Source: a bacterium UBP2_UBA5202
Lineage (GTDB): Bacteria > Edwardsbacteria > AC1 > EtOH8
Length of the DNA stretch: 64,000 nt
Assembly (NCBI GenBank): GCA_002412795.1
Contig: DHVS01000011.1
Span: 1 to 64,000 of the forward strand
Direction: 5' to 3'
Shown here: positions 40,432-49,428 of the stretch, piece after piece
Position numbering within the stretch: position 1 is the first letter of the stretch
Layout: each line of letters begins with the position of its first letter
Program-made: the position numbers and the translations under genes
Notes under the pieces: generated by a model
What the model was told of the DNA's origin: nothing
The model's input: the letters and a program-made list of their open reading frames with translations, nothing else
Database searches by the model: none

Positions 40432-43400
40432 ACACCCAACAAGCCCGTTCCCGCATTGCCGAAACATTTCCCCAGCCGTTCAACCGTACAAAGTTTCTCG
40501 AATTTACGCGTAACTTGCTGAACAAGTTCGACGAGACCAAAGCGGTGCAGTGGAACGCCACCTACGTTAAGGACGCCTTTAAACCTCATGTCTCCCGGTT
40601 TGAGCGTCTCGGCACTTACACGTCGCCCGATAATGAAAAGCTTGACGTGCTGATCGTCCACCTGACCAACAAATCCAAGCTTGAGCGCACCCGAACCGCA
40701 ATCCGCAACTTCGTCGCCGACCATCTTAAAACACGCGACCAAAAGGATGCAGCCCTCGTCGCGTTTGTCTCCCCTACTGAACGGCAATGGCGCTTCTCCT
40801 ATGTCAGGATGGAATATACTGCCGTCGAAACAGAGTCCGGCAAGGTTGGCGTCGAGACGCGCCTGACGCCTGCCCGTCGTTATTCCTACATCGTTGGCGA
40901 AGGCGAAAGTTGCCATACTGCTCAAACCCGCTTTCTCGCCTTGCTCCAGGATACCGAAAAAAATCCTACGCTGGCCCAACTTGAAGATTCTTTCAGCGTT
41001 GAAGCCGTCACCAAGGAATTCTTCAACCAATATGCCTCGTTGTTCGGCGACATTGAGGCTGCGCTCCAGAAGCTCGCTGCCAAAGATCCCGTGATCGGCA
41101 AGGAGTTCAAGACTAAGAAAGTTAGCACCGTAGACTTCGCCAAGAAGCTTCTGGGCCAGATTGTGTTCCTATATTTCCTGCAAAAGAAGGGCTGGCTTGG
41201 TGTGGCGAAGGGAAAGGATTGGGGCACTGGCCCGCATGATTTCCTGCGACGGCTAGTGGATCAATCATCTGATCAGGTACCCAATATAAATATCTTCAAC
41301 GATATTCTCGAACCACTATTTTACGATACGCTGGCCACCGATCGTGGGCATGAGGCGTTGTGCAAACATTATAAATGCCGCATCCCTTTCCTAAACGGCG
41401 GCCTATTCGAGCCGATTTGCGATTACGACTGGCGCAAGACCCACATCAACTTGCCCAATAAGCTTTTCACCAATACCCAGCACAACGACGCCGGAGATAT
41501 CGGTACGGGTGTCCTCGATGTGTTTGACCGCTACAACTTCACCGTCAACGAGGCAGAGCCGTTGGAAAAGGAAGTGGCCATCGACCCGGAAATGTTAGGC
41601 AAAGTCTTTGAAAACTTGATCGAGGAAAATCGCCGTAAAGGCCTCGGCTCGTTCTATACACCTCGCGAGATTGTCCATTACATGTGCCGGGTAAGTCTTA
41701 TCAACTATCTCTACACCGCACTTAATGCTGATAAGGAAACCGTCCCACGTAAGGATGTCGAAATATTCATCCATCATGGAGAGCAAATCTCATATTACGA
41801 AGCCGTCGAGGCGCGGTCTGCTATCAAAATGCCCAAGAGCATTGAACAGAACGCCCGAATGATTGACGAAAAGCTTTTCACCATTACCGTCTGCGATCCA
41901 GCCGTTGGATCGGGCGCGTATCCGGTGGGCATGATGGCGGAGATTGTCCGCGCGCGTTGCTCACTGACTCCCTACTTCAACGATGTTCACGACCGCACGC
42001 CTTACCACTTCAAACGCCACGCTATTCAGAACTGCCTTTATGGCGTCGACATTGACCACGGCGCAGTAGAGATCGCCAAACTCCGTCTCTGGCTTTCGCT
42101 CGTTGTGGACGAGGAGGACGTGAAGCAGATCAAACCGCTGCCCAATCTTGATTACAAGATCGTAACTGGAAATTCGTTACTGGGGGTAGAGAAAACGCTG
42201 TTCAACGATCAGGCCTTCCGTCAGCTCGAAAAGTTGAAGCCTCTATTTTTTGATGAAACCGATCATGCACAGAAGGAGAAACTGAAGAAGAAAATCGGCG
42301 AATTGATCCACGAACTCACAAACGGTAAGGAGATTTTTGATTTCGAGATCTATTTTTCCGAAGTGTTCCACTCCAAGCACGGATTCGATGTGCTGCTGGC
42401 AAACCCGCCCTACGTTGGGCAGAAGGGCAACAAAGAAATCTTTCAGGAAATCGCGCGGACAGATTTCGGGAAAAGATTCCATCAACGAAGAATGGACTTG
42501 TTCTATTATTTCATCCACCGTGCCTTGGATTTAGGCCACAGCCAAACGCAAATTGCTTTCATCACGACCAATTATTTCATTACGGCAACGTATGCCGACA
42601 AGCTCAGAAAAGATCTCTTTGAACGGGCCACTTTTCGAAGCCTGATTAACTTCAATGAACTCCGCATCTTTGAATCTGCTCTTGGCCAGCATAACATGGT
42701 GTCTTTGTTTGAACGTGGCAAAGACCCCGACGCCAGCGTGCTTACGGCCACCACCAAACGGGTCGGATTTGCGACGTCTTCTGTTCTGAATACGATTGTT
42801 TCAGGCCGTGATTCCGAAACTGAATACCGGGAGGTGGGGCAACCCGACCTGTATCACGGCGAACAGCACTACATAACGCTTGTCGGTAGCAGTGGGTCGG
42901 TGCGTGACCCCAAAATGGCCATCTTGGAGAAAATGGCGCGAAACGGTAAGTTGCTCGGTACACTTTGCAGCGTGTTTCAGGGAATTGTCACGGGAGCAGA
43001 CAAAGTTAGCCCAAAACACGTATCTCGATTCGGGGTCAAGGCAACGCCGGGATCGGGAATATTTGTTCTGACTGAGGCTGAACTGCGGGCGTTAAGATTG
43101 GGAAAAAGGGAACTCCAATACATTCGTCCTTGGTTCAAGAATTCTGACATCCGGCGCTATTGGTGTTCCGTGGACAATTCCTTTCACCTTATTTATCGGT
43201 CGAGCAAACACGATGAGGACGATCTGCCAGACCTAAAGAAGCATTTCGAGCAATTCAAGATACTCTTGGTAAACAGGAATGTCCGTGCTGGCGAGGTGAC
43301 GCTCCCGCAATACGATGATTTTGTTCGGGGCAAAGGGCACATTGATTATGTGATGATCGCTTCTGCCATGAAGGCAGGAAAGTATTGCTGCATCTCCTAT

Positions 43401-43835
43401 GCTCGTGATGAAAAACTGTTTAATGGCCCGAAAATTGTTTCGCCTCAACGCAGTCCCCAAAACACGTTTTGCTTCAATGACGTTCCTTGGTATGCAAGCG
43501 CAGATGTCTATTACATCACCACGAAAGACCCCTCGGTTTCGCTCAAATATGTTTTGGCACTGATAAATTCGCGGCTGTATTTTCTTTGGCTCTATTTGAA
43601 AGGGAAACGGAAAGGAGAAATGCTGGAGCTTTACCAAAAGCCTCTCTCGGAAATTCCGATAAAACACATCGCTTTCGATGAGCAGAAACCTTTCATCAAA
43701 CTGGTTGACCGCATACTCACGGCGAAGCAGCGGGGTGCCGAGGCGGACACGAGAGCGATGGAGCGGGAGATAGACGAGTTGGTGTACCAGTTGTATGGGT
43801 TGAGCCAGGAAGAAATCAAAATTGTAGAGGGTTAA
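40428..43835 (+). CDS. Eco57I-like N6-adenine DNA methyltransferase / restriction enzyme
   Basis: A 1135-residue protein. The middle has GLGSFYTPREIVHYM, motif I DPAVGSGAYPVGMM (about 493), and the catalytic motif IV LLANPPYVGQKG (about 659), i.e. a gamma-type adenine methylase. The N-terminal ~330 residues have the helical and beta pattern of Eco57I/PglX-type proteins; the C-terminal ~350 residues (YIRPWFKNSDIRRYW ... YALINSRLYFLWLYLKGKRKGEMLELYQKPLSEIPI) are a TaqI-like target-recognition domain. No clear PD-ExK nuclease motif was found, so cutting may depend on the PLD helicase. It starts inside the helicase stop (ATGA) and is the second half of a restriction-like pair. Confidence 0.87.
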   Translation: MNTQQARSRIAETFPQPFNRTKFLEFTRNLLNKFDETKAVQWNATYVKDAFKPHVSRFERLGTYTSPDNEKLDVLIVHLTNKSKLERTRTAIRNFVADHLKTRDQKDAALVAFVSPTERQWRFSYVRMEYTAVETESGKVGVETRLTPARRYSYIVGEGESCHTAQTRFLALLQDTEKNPTLAQLEDSFSVEAVTKEFFNQYASLFGDIEAALQKLAAKDPVIGKEFKTKKVSTVDFAKKLLGQIVFLYFLQKKGWLGVAKGKDWGTGPHDFLRRLVDQSSDQVPNINIFNDILEPLFYDTLATDRGHEALCKHYKCRIPFLNGGLFEPICDYDWRKTHINLPNKLFTNTQHNDAGDIGTGVLDVFDRYNFTVNEAEPLEKEVAIDPEMLGKVFENLIEENRRKGLGSFYTPREIVHYMCRVSLINYLYTALNADKETVPRKDVEIFIHHGEQISYYEAVEARSAIKMPKSIEQNARMIDEKLFTITVCDPAVGSGAYPVGMMAEIVRARCSLTPYFNDVHDRTPYHFKRHAIQNCLYGVDIDHGAVEIAKLRLWLSLVVDEEDVKQIKPLPNLDYKIVTGNSLLGVEKTLFNDQAFRQLEKLKPLFFDETDHAQKEKLKKKIGELIHELTNGKEIFDFEIYFSEVFHSKHGFDVLLANPPYVGQKGNKEIFQEIARTDFGKRFHQRRMDLFYYFIHRALDLGHSQTQIAFITTNYFITATYADKLRKDLFERATFRSLINFNELRIFESALGQHNMVSLFERGKDPDASVLTATTKRVGFATSSVLNTIVSGRDSETEYREVGQPDLYHGEQHYITLVGSSGSVRDPKMAILEKMARNGKLLGTLCSVFQGIVTGADKVSPKHVSRFGVKATPGSGIFVLTEAELRALRLGKRELQYIRPWFKNSDIRRYWCSVDNSFHLIYRSSKHDEDDLPDLKKHFEQFKILLVNRNVRAGEVTLPQYDDFVRGKGHIDYVMIASAMKAGKYCCISYARDEKLFNGPKIVSPQRSPQNTFCFNDVPWYASADVYYITTKDPSVSLKYVLALINSRLYFLWLYLKGKRKGEMLELYQKPLSEIPIKHIAFDEQKPFIKLVDRILTAKQRGAEADTRAMEREIDELVYQLYGLSQEEIKIVEG

Positions 43836-43869
43836 CCCCACACCCCCACCCACAACCTGGAGCCAAACC

Positions 43870-44673
43870 ATGATCGGCGCCATAGCTGGAGACATCATAG
43901 GCTCGGTTTATGAATATACCCCTACTAAAACCTTGGATTTCCCTTTATTCAGCCAGGATTCCGAGCTTACCGATGATACCGTCCTTACCGTGGCTGTGGC
44001 CGACTGCCTGCTGAACAAGAAGGACTATGTCAAGACATTCAGGGATTACGCCCATCGATACCCTCACTGCGGTTTTGGCGGGGGTTTTGCACATTGGGCC
44101 ATTTCACCAGATCCCAAACCTTATAACAGTTGTGGCAATGGATCGGCCATGCGGGTCAGTCCTATTGGCTTCTTCCACGATTCAATTAAAGAGGTATTGA
44201 GGGAGGCCAAAGCCAGCGCCGAGGTCACCCATAACCACCCCGAGGGCATCAAAGGAGCACAGGCCACGGCCGCCGCTGTATTTATGGCCAGGACCGGAAG
44301 CAGCAAGCCGGAGATCAAGGATTATGTCACCAAACAGTTCAGTTACAACCTGGATCGGAAGCTGGACGATATTAGAAAGACCTACGAATACGATATAACC
44401 AGCCAAGGGACGGTGCCGGAGTCCATAATAGCCTTCCTGGAGGCAAAAGACTACGAGGACGCCATCCGCAAGGCGATTTCGCTGGGAGGGGATGCTGATA
44501 CCTTGGCCTGCATCACCGGAGGGATTGCCCAGGCCTTTTACAAGCATATTCCTATCCAGGTATTAATGGAAGCCAGGAAGCGGCTGACCCCGGACCTGCT
44601 GAAGATAGTGGATCAGTTCGAGAAAAGATGCCCGGATGCTGCACCAATATTAAAGGGACCGGGCCTGAGTTGA
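43870..44673 (+). CDS. ADP-ribosylglycohydrolase family protein
   Basis: A 267-residue DraG-type hydrolase that removes ADP-ribose from target molecules. The family signature AGDIIGSVYEYTPT lies at the start, the first Mg-binding motif is SELTDDTVLTVAVAD, and the second is SLGGDADTLACITGGIAQAFY near residue 205. All expected metal ligands are visible. It lies 34 bases after the methylase, with CTGGAG before the ATG, and may be part of the same unit or independent. With a SIR2 NADase on the same element, a link to NAD/ADP-ribose chemistry is conceivable but not shown. Confidence 0.9.
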   Translation: MIGAIAGDIIGSVYEYTPTKTLDFPLFSQDSELTDDTVLTVAVADCLLNKKDYVKTFRDYAHRYPHCGFGGGFAHWAISPDPKPYNSCGNGSAMRVSPIGFFHDSIKEVLREAKASAEVTHNHPEGIKGAQATAAAVFMARTGSSKPEIKDYVTKQFSYNLDRKLDDIRKTYEYDITSQGTVPESIIAFLEAKDYEDAIRKAISLGGDADTLACITGGIAQAFYKHIPIQVLMEARKRLTPDLLKIVDQFEKRCPDAAPILKGPGLS

Positions 44674-45223
44674 GGGCATATAGACAAACATAGTCTCTGC
44701 AGGTACCACCCAGATAGGTAAAAAGGCATATTACAAAACCCAAAAACCAGAAAAATTTCATCAGACTATAGTGTATTAGTAATTTGTGATCGGAAAAGGT
44801 CTCGAGCCTGCCGGTTCTGTACAGATAGAAGATATGCCGTTGATAAGGTTTACCCCGGAGTGGGCCAGCCCCATAGGGAAAATCTTGGAAATCAAATAAA
44901 TCGATGCATACCCCGGTTCAGCAGCCCCAAAAACCAGGGTTAGCGTACAGACTAGCTCTTTTTGACGGAATGCTATTTTGCTGTTTGTCTATTGCATTGT
45001 ATATCATATAGTTACAGCGATATTTATACTTGATGGCAAGCTAACAGAGGGATAGTTCTAGCACGTCAAAACCCCTATCTGCCAATGAAAAAACGACGGG
45101 CTTTGCCCAATTGCAATCTTTTTAAAAATGCTGGCGATTGATAATATTCTGGTAATATGTGATAGGGTTAAATCGAGGGGGTGTTGTTAAAATCTGTAGG
45201 TGCCGTTTAACGGTTGTAATAGA
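44674..45223. other. ~550-bp gene-free segment
   Basis: No credible gene on either strand. AT-rich, with many short tracts. It lies between the cargo and the XRE/replication module and could hold a replication origin, a nick site or a small RNA; nothing in it identifies one. GTGGGCCAGCCCCA at 44860-44873 recurs at 46960-46973. Confidence 0.4.
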
Positions 45224-45253
45224 AAAGAGGAGGTTTTTAGCCTCCTCTTTTTT
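45224..45253. terminator. Bidirectional terminator
   Basis: AAAGAGGAGG / CCTCCTCTTT with loop TTTTTAG and flanking A/T runs, directly after the XRE stop codon (minus strand). Confidence 0.85.
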
Positions 45254-45637
45254 TCATGCCTTTTTTGGTTTGCTGCTGGGTGGAATATTATCGGGTTTCC
45301 TTTTCTGCTGATTTTCTAAAAGGAATTTTGCATGCAACAGAACAGTTTTCCTTAGGTCATTGTCCAGCTTTTGGTATATATCAAAAAGCGCACCGGCCAC
45401 CGGGTCAATTTTTATTATGATCTCGTTGCTTATCTTGTCAGAATCTCCAACCAGGTAATCTATGGATACGTTCAGTGACTTTGCCAACCGCGTAAGTGAT
45501 TTTGACTGGAGCTGTACCAAATCGCCGCTTTCTAACCTGGATATCGTGGCCTGGGTAATGGCAGCTTTACTGGCCAGTTCCTTTTGGGTCAAGCCAAGCT
45601 TTAACCGGCTAGCATTAATTCTGTCCTTTAACAACAT
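45254..45637 (-). CDS. XRE-family HTH transcriptional regulator
   Basis: A 127-residue repressor-like protein. The N-terminal lambda-Cro/XRE HTH spans residues about 8-65 (RLKLGLTQKELASKAAITQATISRLESGDLVQL ... LTRLAKSLNVSIDYLVGDSD). The C-terminal 60 residues are helical (VAGALFDIYQKLDNDLRKTVLLHAKFLLENQQ) and probably dimerise. AAAGGAGGAAT precedes the ATG. It is divergent from the replication genes with a 190-base regulatory gap, typical of element repressors that shut off replication and excision while integrated. Confidence 0.9.
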   Translation of the reverse strand: MLLKDRINASRLKLGLTQKELASKAAITQATISRLESGDLVQLQSKSLTRLAKSLNVSIDYLVGDSDKISNEIIIKIDPVAGALFDIYQKLDNDLRKTVLLHAKFLLENQQKRKPDNIPPSSKPKKA

Positions 45638-45656
45638 ATTCCTCCTTTAGGGGGTA

Positions 45657-45685
45657 TTGACAATGATATATATCTGTGGTATAAT
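45657..45685 (+). promoter_or_regulatory. Consensus promoter with palindromic operator candidate
   Basis: TTGACA, 17-bp spacer, TATAAT. The spacer contains the perfect palindrome GATATATATC (45665-45674), a suitable binding site for the XRE protein encoded 20 bases to the left. Confidence 0.8.
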
Positions 45686-45736
45686 GAATATACATCAAGG
45701 GAATGACAAGGCGACAAATTCTGTTTGGATATTTTT

Positions 45737-45764
45737 TTGATATCGGCTATGCAACAGATATAAT
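45737..45764 (+). promoter_or_regulatory. Second promoter of the replication module
   Basis: TTGATA, 16-bp spacer, TATAAT, upstream of the 19-aa leader ORF. Two tandem promoters therefore face the rep gene. Confidence 0.6.
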
Positions 45765-45825
45765 TATAATATATTTCAGGGTAATATGTCAAGGATAATT
45801 TTTAAAAAAGAAAGGAGGTCAGCAA

Positions 45826-45885
45826 ATGAAAACCAGGCACGGGGTTCCTACCTTATATAGTAAGAATATATCGCAACAGTTTTAA
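45826..45885 (+). CDS. 19-aa leader ORF upstream of rep
   Basis: ATG with a very strong ribosome-binding site (AAAGGAGGTC, about 5 bases before it) followed by 19 codons (MKTRHGVPTLYSKNISQQF) and TAA, 22 bases before the rep start. The strength of the site for so short an ORF suggests a real leader peptide, perhaps for translational control of rep. No attenuator hairpin is obvious. Confidence 0.45.
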   Translation: MKTRHGVPTLYSKNISQQF

Positions 45886-45907
45886 TCACTTTATGGAGGT
45901 CCTAATC

Positions 45908-46915
45908 ATGTTAGACAGGCTAAAAGTAAGATTGGTAAATCCCTTGATTGATCCCGACAACCAGCTACGGATTATTCCCATGGCTACTGTGGGTAATGTG
46001 CCAGGCGGTTCCTATATGTCCCTTCGGTATATTGACGGTAGCAGGGTTCAAGTTGGCAGCATTTATTACAAGGAAGAAGGTCTTTGCACAGTTACAAGCT
46101 ACAACGGCTACATCTATGTCACCTTTAATCTACCCATGCTGAAATCCGGTGGGCGACACAATATATGGCCAGTAACCCAGGCTGAAGCGCGCGCCTATAT
46201 CACTAATCTTTCCCGGCGTATGGCAGAGGTTGGTTTAGTCTCCGATCTCAATACAGCCACGGTGGTAAATATTGAGCTTTTTGCCAATGCAGCTACCAGA
46301 TATCCCTTTAGTGCTTTTCGGCCGCTGCTGGAGCTATTAGATATATCCCGTAGGACCAGGGCGGTGTATGACGGCAGCTATACCTTCTACAATTCGCAGC
46401 GGAAAGACATTATTTACGATAAACGTGGTGATCAGCCCGAGGAAATTGCAAAAGAGCTCCCGGAACATCTCTTGCGCTATGAATACGAGTTGAAAACCGA
46501 TGATGCCGTTGAAGCCGTCTTAGGGACAAAGAACCTTGGGCAGATAATTGAAGGTTGGGAACTAATGCGTGCTAAATACATCGCTAGAATTAGGGAAGTT
46601 CTGCTGAGCGATAGCCTGAAAGTGGAGCCACCAGTACAGGGCAATCTGGATCAGCTCATGGGGCAGAAGAAGAGGCTTGAGGTGTTACAGGCCATAGGAG
46701 CGGTTAACCTTTTAAAGCAATTTGGCAGCATTAACGCAGTCCGGGTGGAATTACGCCGCCAGGGGTATAAAGCATGGGAGATTCGGGCTTTTTTGAGAAA
46801 GCTGAAGAAGTATGCCGGGCAGAACACCTGTACCGAGGTCAGCCTAGCCGAGCTAAGAACAGAATTATACAACAAGCTGATAGAGGGGCTTGGAGGAGGT
46901 GAACCCGAAGAATAA
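45908..46915 (+). CDS. Phage/plasmid replication initiation protein (gene II/X-like)
   Basis: A 335-residue protein. The pattern TATVVNIELFANAATRYPFSAFRPLLELLD ... YDGSYTFYNSQRKDIIYDKRGDQ is that of the gene II/X family replication initiators of filamentous phages and rolling-circle plasmids. The C-terminal helical part (LKQFGSINAVRVELRRQGYKAWEIRAFLRKLKKYA) may be a DNA-binding extension. The start at 45908 follows GGAGG by eight bases; an ATG at 45893 contains that site. Preceded by two promoters and a leader ORF, divergent from XRE. It implies the element can replicate as single- or double-stranded circle after excision. Confidence 0.65.
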   Translation: MLDRLKVRLVNPLIDPDNQLRIIPMATVGNVPGGSYMSLRYIDGSRVQVGSIYYKEEGLCTVTSYNGYIYVTFNLPMLKSGGRHNIWPVTQAEARAYITNLSRRMAEVGLVSDLNTATVVNIELFANAATRYPFSAFRPLLELLDISRRTRAVYDGSYTFYNSQRKDIIYDKRGDQPEEIAKELPEHLLRYEYELKTDDAVEAVLGTKNLGQIIEGWELMRAKYIARIREVLLSDSLKVEPPVQGNLDQLMGQKKRLEVLQAIGAVNLLKQFGSINAVRVELRRQGYKAWEIRAFLRKLKKYAGQNTCTEVSLAELRTELYNKLIEGLGGGEPEE

Positions 46916-47008
46916 TGTAAACTGACCCTAACCGACGCCGGCGGGGTGAAAAGATCCCCGTGGGCCAGCCCCAACAAAAATAACAAATATTAATGTATGG
47001 AGACCAGC

Positions 47009-47806
47009 ATGACCAATATCAATTACGGCAAGAAAAAACGTTTGACCGGCTTTAACGAGCTGGCTGAAGTAAAAATGAACATCAGCAAATATGGCTGCGA
47101 TTACAAATGTCGTTACTGCTTTAACACGTCCCTTTGTGTATGGGGCAGGGGATTTGACCCGGCAGACCTCGATGTAACAGTAATAGATCGCGAAAAGTTA
47201 AATGCGTTGGTAGAGCTGAAAGGGGATACCGTAATATACCCCAACACGCACGACATAACACCCAAGCACCTGGAAGCCCATCTACTCTTTATCGGGAAAC
47301 TTTTGGCGGTATATCCGAAGGTGACCGTAATCTCCAAGCCCAACCTGGTATGCATCCGGGCAATCTGCGAGGCCTTCCCGGAGCATAAGGACAAACTGAC
47401 ATTTTTATTCACTATTGGCACCGTGGATGACAAGGTACGAGAGTTCTGGGAACCCTACGCCCCTGGTATCCCAGAACGTGTTAAATGTCTAAAACTTGCT
47501 CATGATTTGGGTTTCAAGACCAGCGTCATTTCGGAACCTTTGCTGGATGAAACTCCGGATGGTGTTTTACAGATGGTCAAACCTTATGTGTCTGACGTCA
47601 TCTGGATTGGAAAAGGGAATATGATGATGCAACGGGTATCCTGCAATGGCCATAAAGACCCGGAGACCAAGGCCAGAGTGAAACAACTTGAAGTGTGGCA
47701 TTCCAAGGCCAACCTTGAGGTCATATACCAACGGCTGAAAGATGACCCGCAGATACGTTGGAAAGAAAACATACAAACAATACTCGGTCTTCGGCAGCCG
47801 AAATAA
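47009..47806 (+). CDS. Radical SAM protein of the SPL-like group
   Basis: A 265-residue radical SAM enzyme with the cluster motif YGCDYKCRYCFN (CxxxCxxC) near residue 30. The remainder (VIYPNTHDITPKH, VISKPNLVCI, TFLFTIGTVDD, SVISEPLLDE, DVIWIGKGN) follows the partial TIM barrel of spore-photoproduct-lyase-like/Rv2578c-type proteins. The start at 47009 is preferred because GGAG lies six bases upstream; an ATG at 46997 is in the same frame. It sits between the replication initiator and the excisionase, so it belongs to the backbone of the element rather than its cargo. Substrate unknown; DNA or nucleotide repair is only a guess. Confidence 0.8.
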   Translation: MTNINYGKKKRLTGFNELAEVKMNISKYGCDYKCRYCFNTSLCVWGRGFDPADLDVTVIDREKLNALVELKGDTVIYPNTHDITPKHLEAHLLFIGKLLAVYPKVTVISKPNLVCIRAICEAFPEHKDKLTFLFTIGTVDDKVREFWEPYAPGIPERVKCLKLAHDLGFKTSVISEPLLDETPDGVLQMVKPYVSDVIWIGKGNMMMQRVSCNGHKDPETKARVKQLEVWHSKANLEVIYQRLKDDPQIRWKENIQTILGLRQPK

Positions 47807-47859
47807 ATATTATACCGGGACAGGCTGTGAAAATTCGGCCCGTCCCAGAGGAGTTGAGT

Positions 47860-48063
47860 ATGAATGAGTTTAATGACAAGCCCCTACTTTGGAATGTTAC
47901 CCAGGTATCTCAGGCAACCGGACTCAGCATCCACACCATCCGCTCATGGGTTTCGCAGCACCGTATTCCGTATGTCAAGATGGGTACAAGGACGATGTTT
48001 AAACCAGAGGCGATCAGGTCCTGGATCGAAGAACAACAGGTGGAACCAATAATCGCCAGGTAA
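47860..48063 (+). CDS. xis: MerR-type HTH excisionase
   Basis: A 67-residue protein made of a single winged HTH: WNVTQVSQATGLSIHTIRSWVSQHRIPYVKMGTRTMFKPEAIRSWIEEQ. This matches excisionase/helix-turn-helix 17 domains, which bend DNA to steer the integrase towards excision. GAGGAG lies 10 bases before the ATG. It is directly upstream of the integrase (73-base gap containing an imperfect hairpin, GCTG ... CAGC). Confidence 0.85.
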   Translation: MNEFNDKPLLWNVTQVSQATGLSIHTIRSWVSQHRIPYVKMGTRTMFKPEAIRSWIEEQQVEPIIAR

Positions 48064-48136
48064 AACTGGCAATCATTAACGCTGATGGCTGCTGTACTAT
48101 GCAGCGGTCACCAGCACTTTATTAAAAGGAGGGATT

Positions 48137-49195
48137 ATGTCCATCAGACGCGAAAAGGGCCGCTACGTCATTGACTATTACTATCAAGGGGTGCGAAGAC
48201 GGGAAGTGGCCGGGACCAACAAAAGGGAAGCTGAGAATATTCTGGCCATCCGCAAGGCCGAGATCCTGCAAGGTCGGTATCAGATCAAGAAGCCGTCCAC
48301 AATGACCTTTGCAGAATTCTCAGAGATTTACATGGTGTATGCAAAAGCCAACAAGAGATCGTGGTTAAGGGATTATACCTCGTTGAAGCATCTGTTACCT
48401 GCCTTCGGAGCCAAGAAACTGAGTGATATAACCACCCATTCAATTGAAGACTACAAGATCAAAAGGTTGGCTAATGTAAAACCGGGGACGGTTAACCGCG
48501 AAATAGTTTTGATCAAGCGAGAATTCAATTTAGCCATTGCTTGGGGCAATGCATCGGTCAATCCTGTGAAGGGGGTAAAACTATTCCGGGAGGATAATAT
48601 TCAGGAGCGAATACTTACCAGGGACGAAATTACCAAGTTGTTGGCGGCCTGTTCTGATTATTCCCGGCCCATAGTATTGACCGCACTTCACACCGGTATG
48701 AGAAAGGGTGAGATATTGGGCCTGAAGTGGGGCCAGGTTGACTTGGAAAAAAGGGTCATAACCATTCTGTTCAGCAAGAGCGGCCGGGTCCGTAAGATTC
48801 CGATCAACTCTGTCTTATTAGAGGTGCTGAAGGGGCTAAAAGAGAAGGCCACCCAGGAGTATGTCTTCACTTGCGTAAGGACCAAAGCCCCGGCTGGTAA
48901 AATTCAAACGGCGTGGTTGACTGCAATTAGGAAATCTGGTATAATACGTTGTCGTTTTCATGATCTGCGGCATACCTTCGCCAGCCATCTGATAGCTAAT
49001 GGGGTGGACATAGTAACGGTCAAGGAACTACTCGGGCATGCGGACATCAAGATGACAATGCGCTATGCCCATGCCGCCCCAGAGACCAAGTTGCAGGCAG
49101 TGGCTACCCTGGAAAAGAGTGTTGGCGAAGTCCATAGTCACTATTTAGTCACCAGGCCTAAAATGGCCAAACCGGTAGTTGTCGTAAAGCGTTGA
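48137..49195 (+). CDS. int: Tyrosine recombinase (site-specific integrase)
   Basis: A 352-residue integrase. N-terminal AP2-like arm-binding region (YYYQGVRRREVAGTNKREAENILAIRKAEIL), core-binding SAM-like domain (about 55-155), and catalytic domain with Arg in TALHTGMRKGEILGLKW (about 188), HDLRHTFASHL (about 275) and Tyr in LLGHADIKMTMRYAHA (about 308). All catalytic residues are present. AAAGGAGGG precedes the ATG. The stop lies 13 bases before the rebuilt tRNA, so the tRNA is probably transcribed with int. A candidate arm-type site (49135-49152) overlaps the 3' end of the coding region. Confidence 0.95.
   Translation: MSIRREKGRYVIDYYYQGVRRREVAGTNKREAENILAIRKAEILQGRYQIKKPSTMTFAEFSEIYMVYAKANKRSWLRDYTSLKHLLPAFGAKKLSDITTHSIEDYKIKRLANVKPGTVNREIVLIKREFNLAIAWGNASVNPVKGVKLFREDNIQERILTRDEITKLLAACSDYSRPIVLTALHTGMRKGEILGLKWGQVDLEKRVITILFSKSGRVRKIPINSVLLEVLKGLKEKATQEYVFTCVRTKAPAGKIQTAWLTAIRKSGIIRCRFHDLRHTFASHLIANGVDIVTVKELLGHADIKMTMRYAHAAPETKLQAVATLEKSVGEVHSHYLVTRPKMAKPVVVVKR
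49135..49152 (+). promoter_or_regulatory. Candidate integrase arm-type site, right
   Basis: TAGTCACTATTTAGTCAC, 16 of 18 identical to the left-end sequence at 18685-18702; lies inside the last codons of int. Confidence 0.35.
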
Positions 49196-49207
49196 ATATC
49201 AATAACG

Positions 49208-49284
<77 letters not shown>

Positions 49285-49314
49285 GACTACGCTATAAAAG
49301 AAATATATAAGCCG

Positions 49315-49350
49315 GCCTCCGCCTTCGTTTCTGCTACGGCGGACACGTCG
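49315..49350. repeat. Intergenic palindromic repeat copy
   Basis: GCCTCCGCCTTCG ... TACGGCGGACA, able to form a hairpin through CCGCC/GGCGG; similar to the copy inside the 647-aa gene at 4455-4490. Confidence 0.5.
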
Positions 49351-49375
49351 TCTGGCAACCCAGGCTACACTATAA

Positions 49376-49424
49376 GCAAAGAGGCGGAGATTTGTTTTTA
49401 CAAATCTCCGCCTCTTTGCTTTTT
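49376..49424. terminator. Bidirectional terminator with perfect 20-bp stem
   Basis: GCAAAGAGGCGGAGATTTGT paired perfectly with its complement around a TTTT loop, followed by five T. Serves the tRNA on the plus strand and the amidohydrolase gene on the minus strand. Confidence 0.92.
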
Positions 49425-49428
49425 AATC

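Noticed and set aside
40428..43835. BREX or DISARM system
   Set aside because: The methylase resembles PglX and the helicase has a PLD domain, but no PglZ, BrxC, DrmA/DrmB-like or BrxL-like protein accompanies them.
44860..46973. GTGGGCCAGCCCCA at 44860 and 46960 as a direct repeat bracketing the XRE-rep module
   Set aside because: A 14-bp match within 30 kb is expected by chance about once; no further similarity at its flanks.
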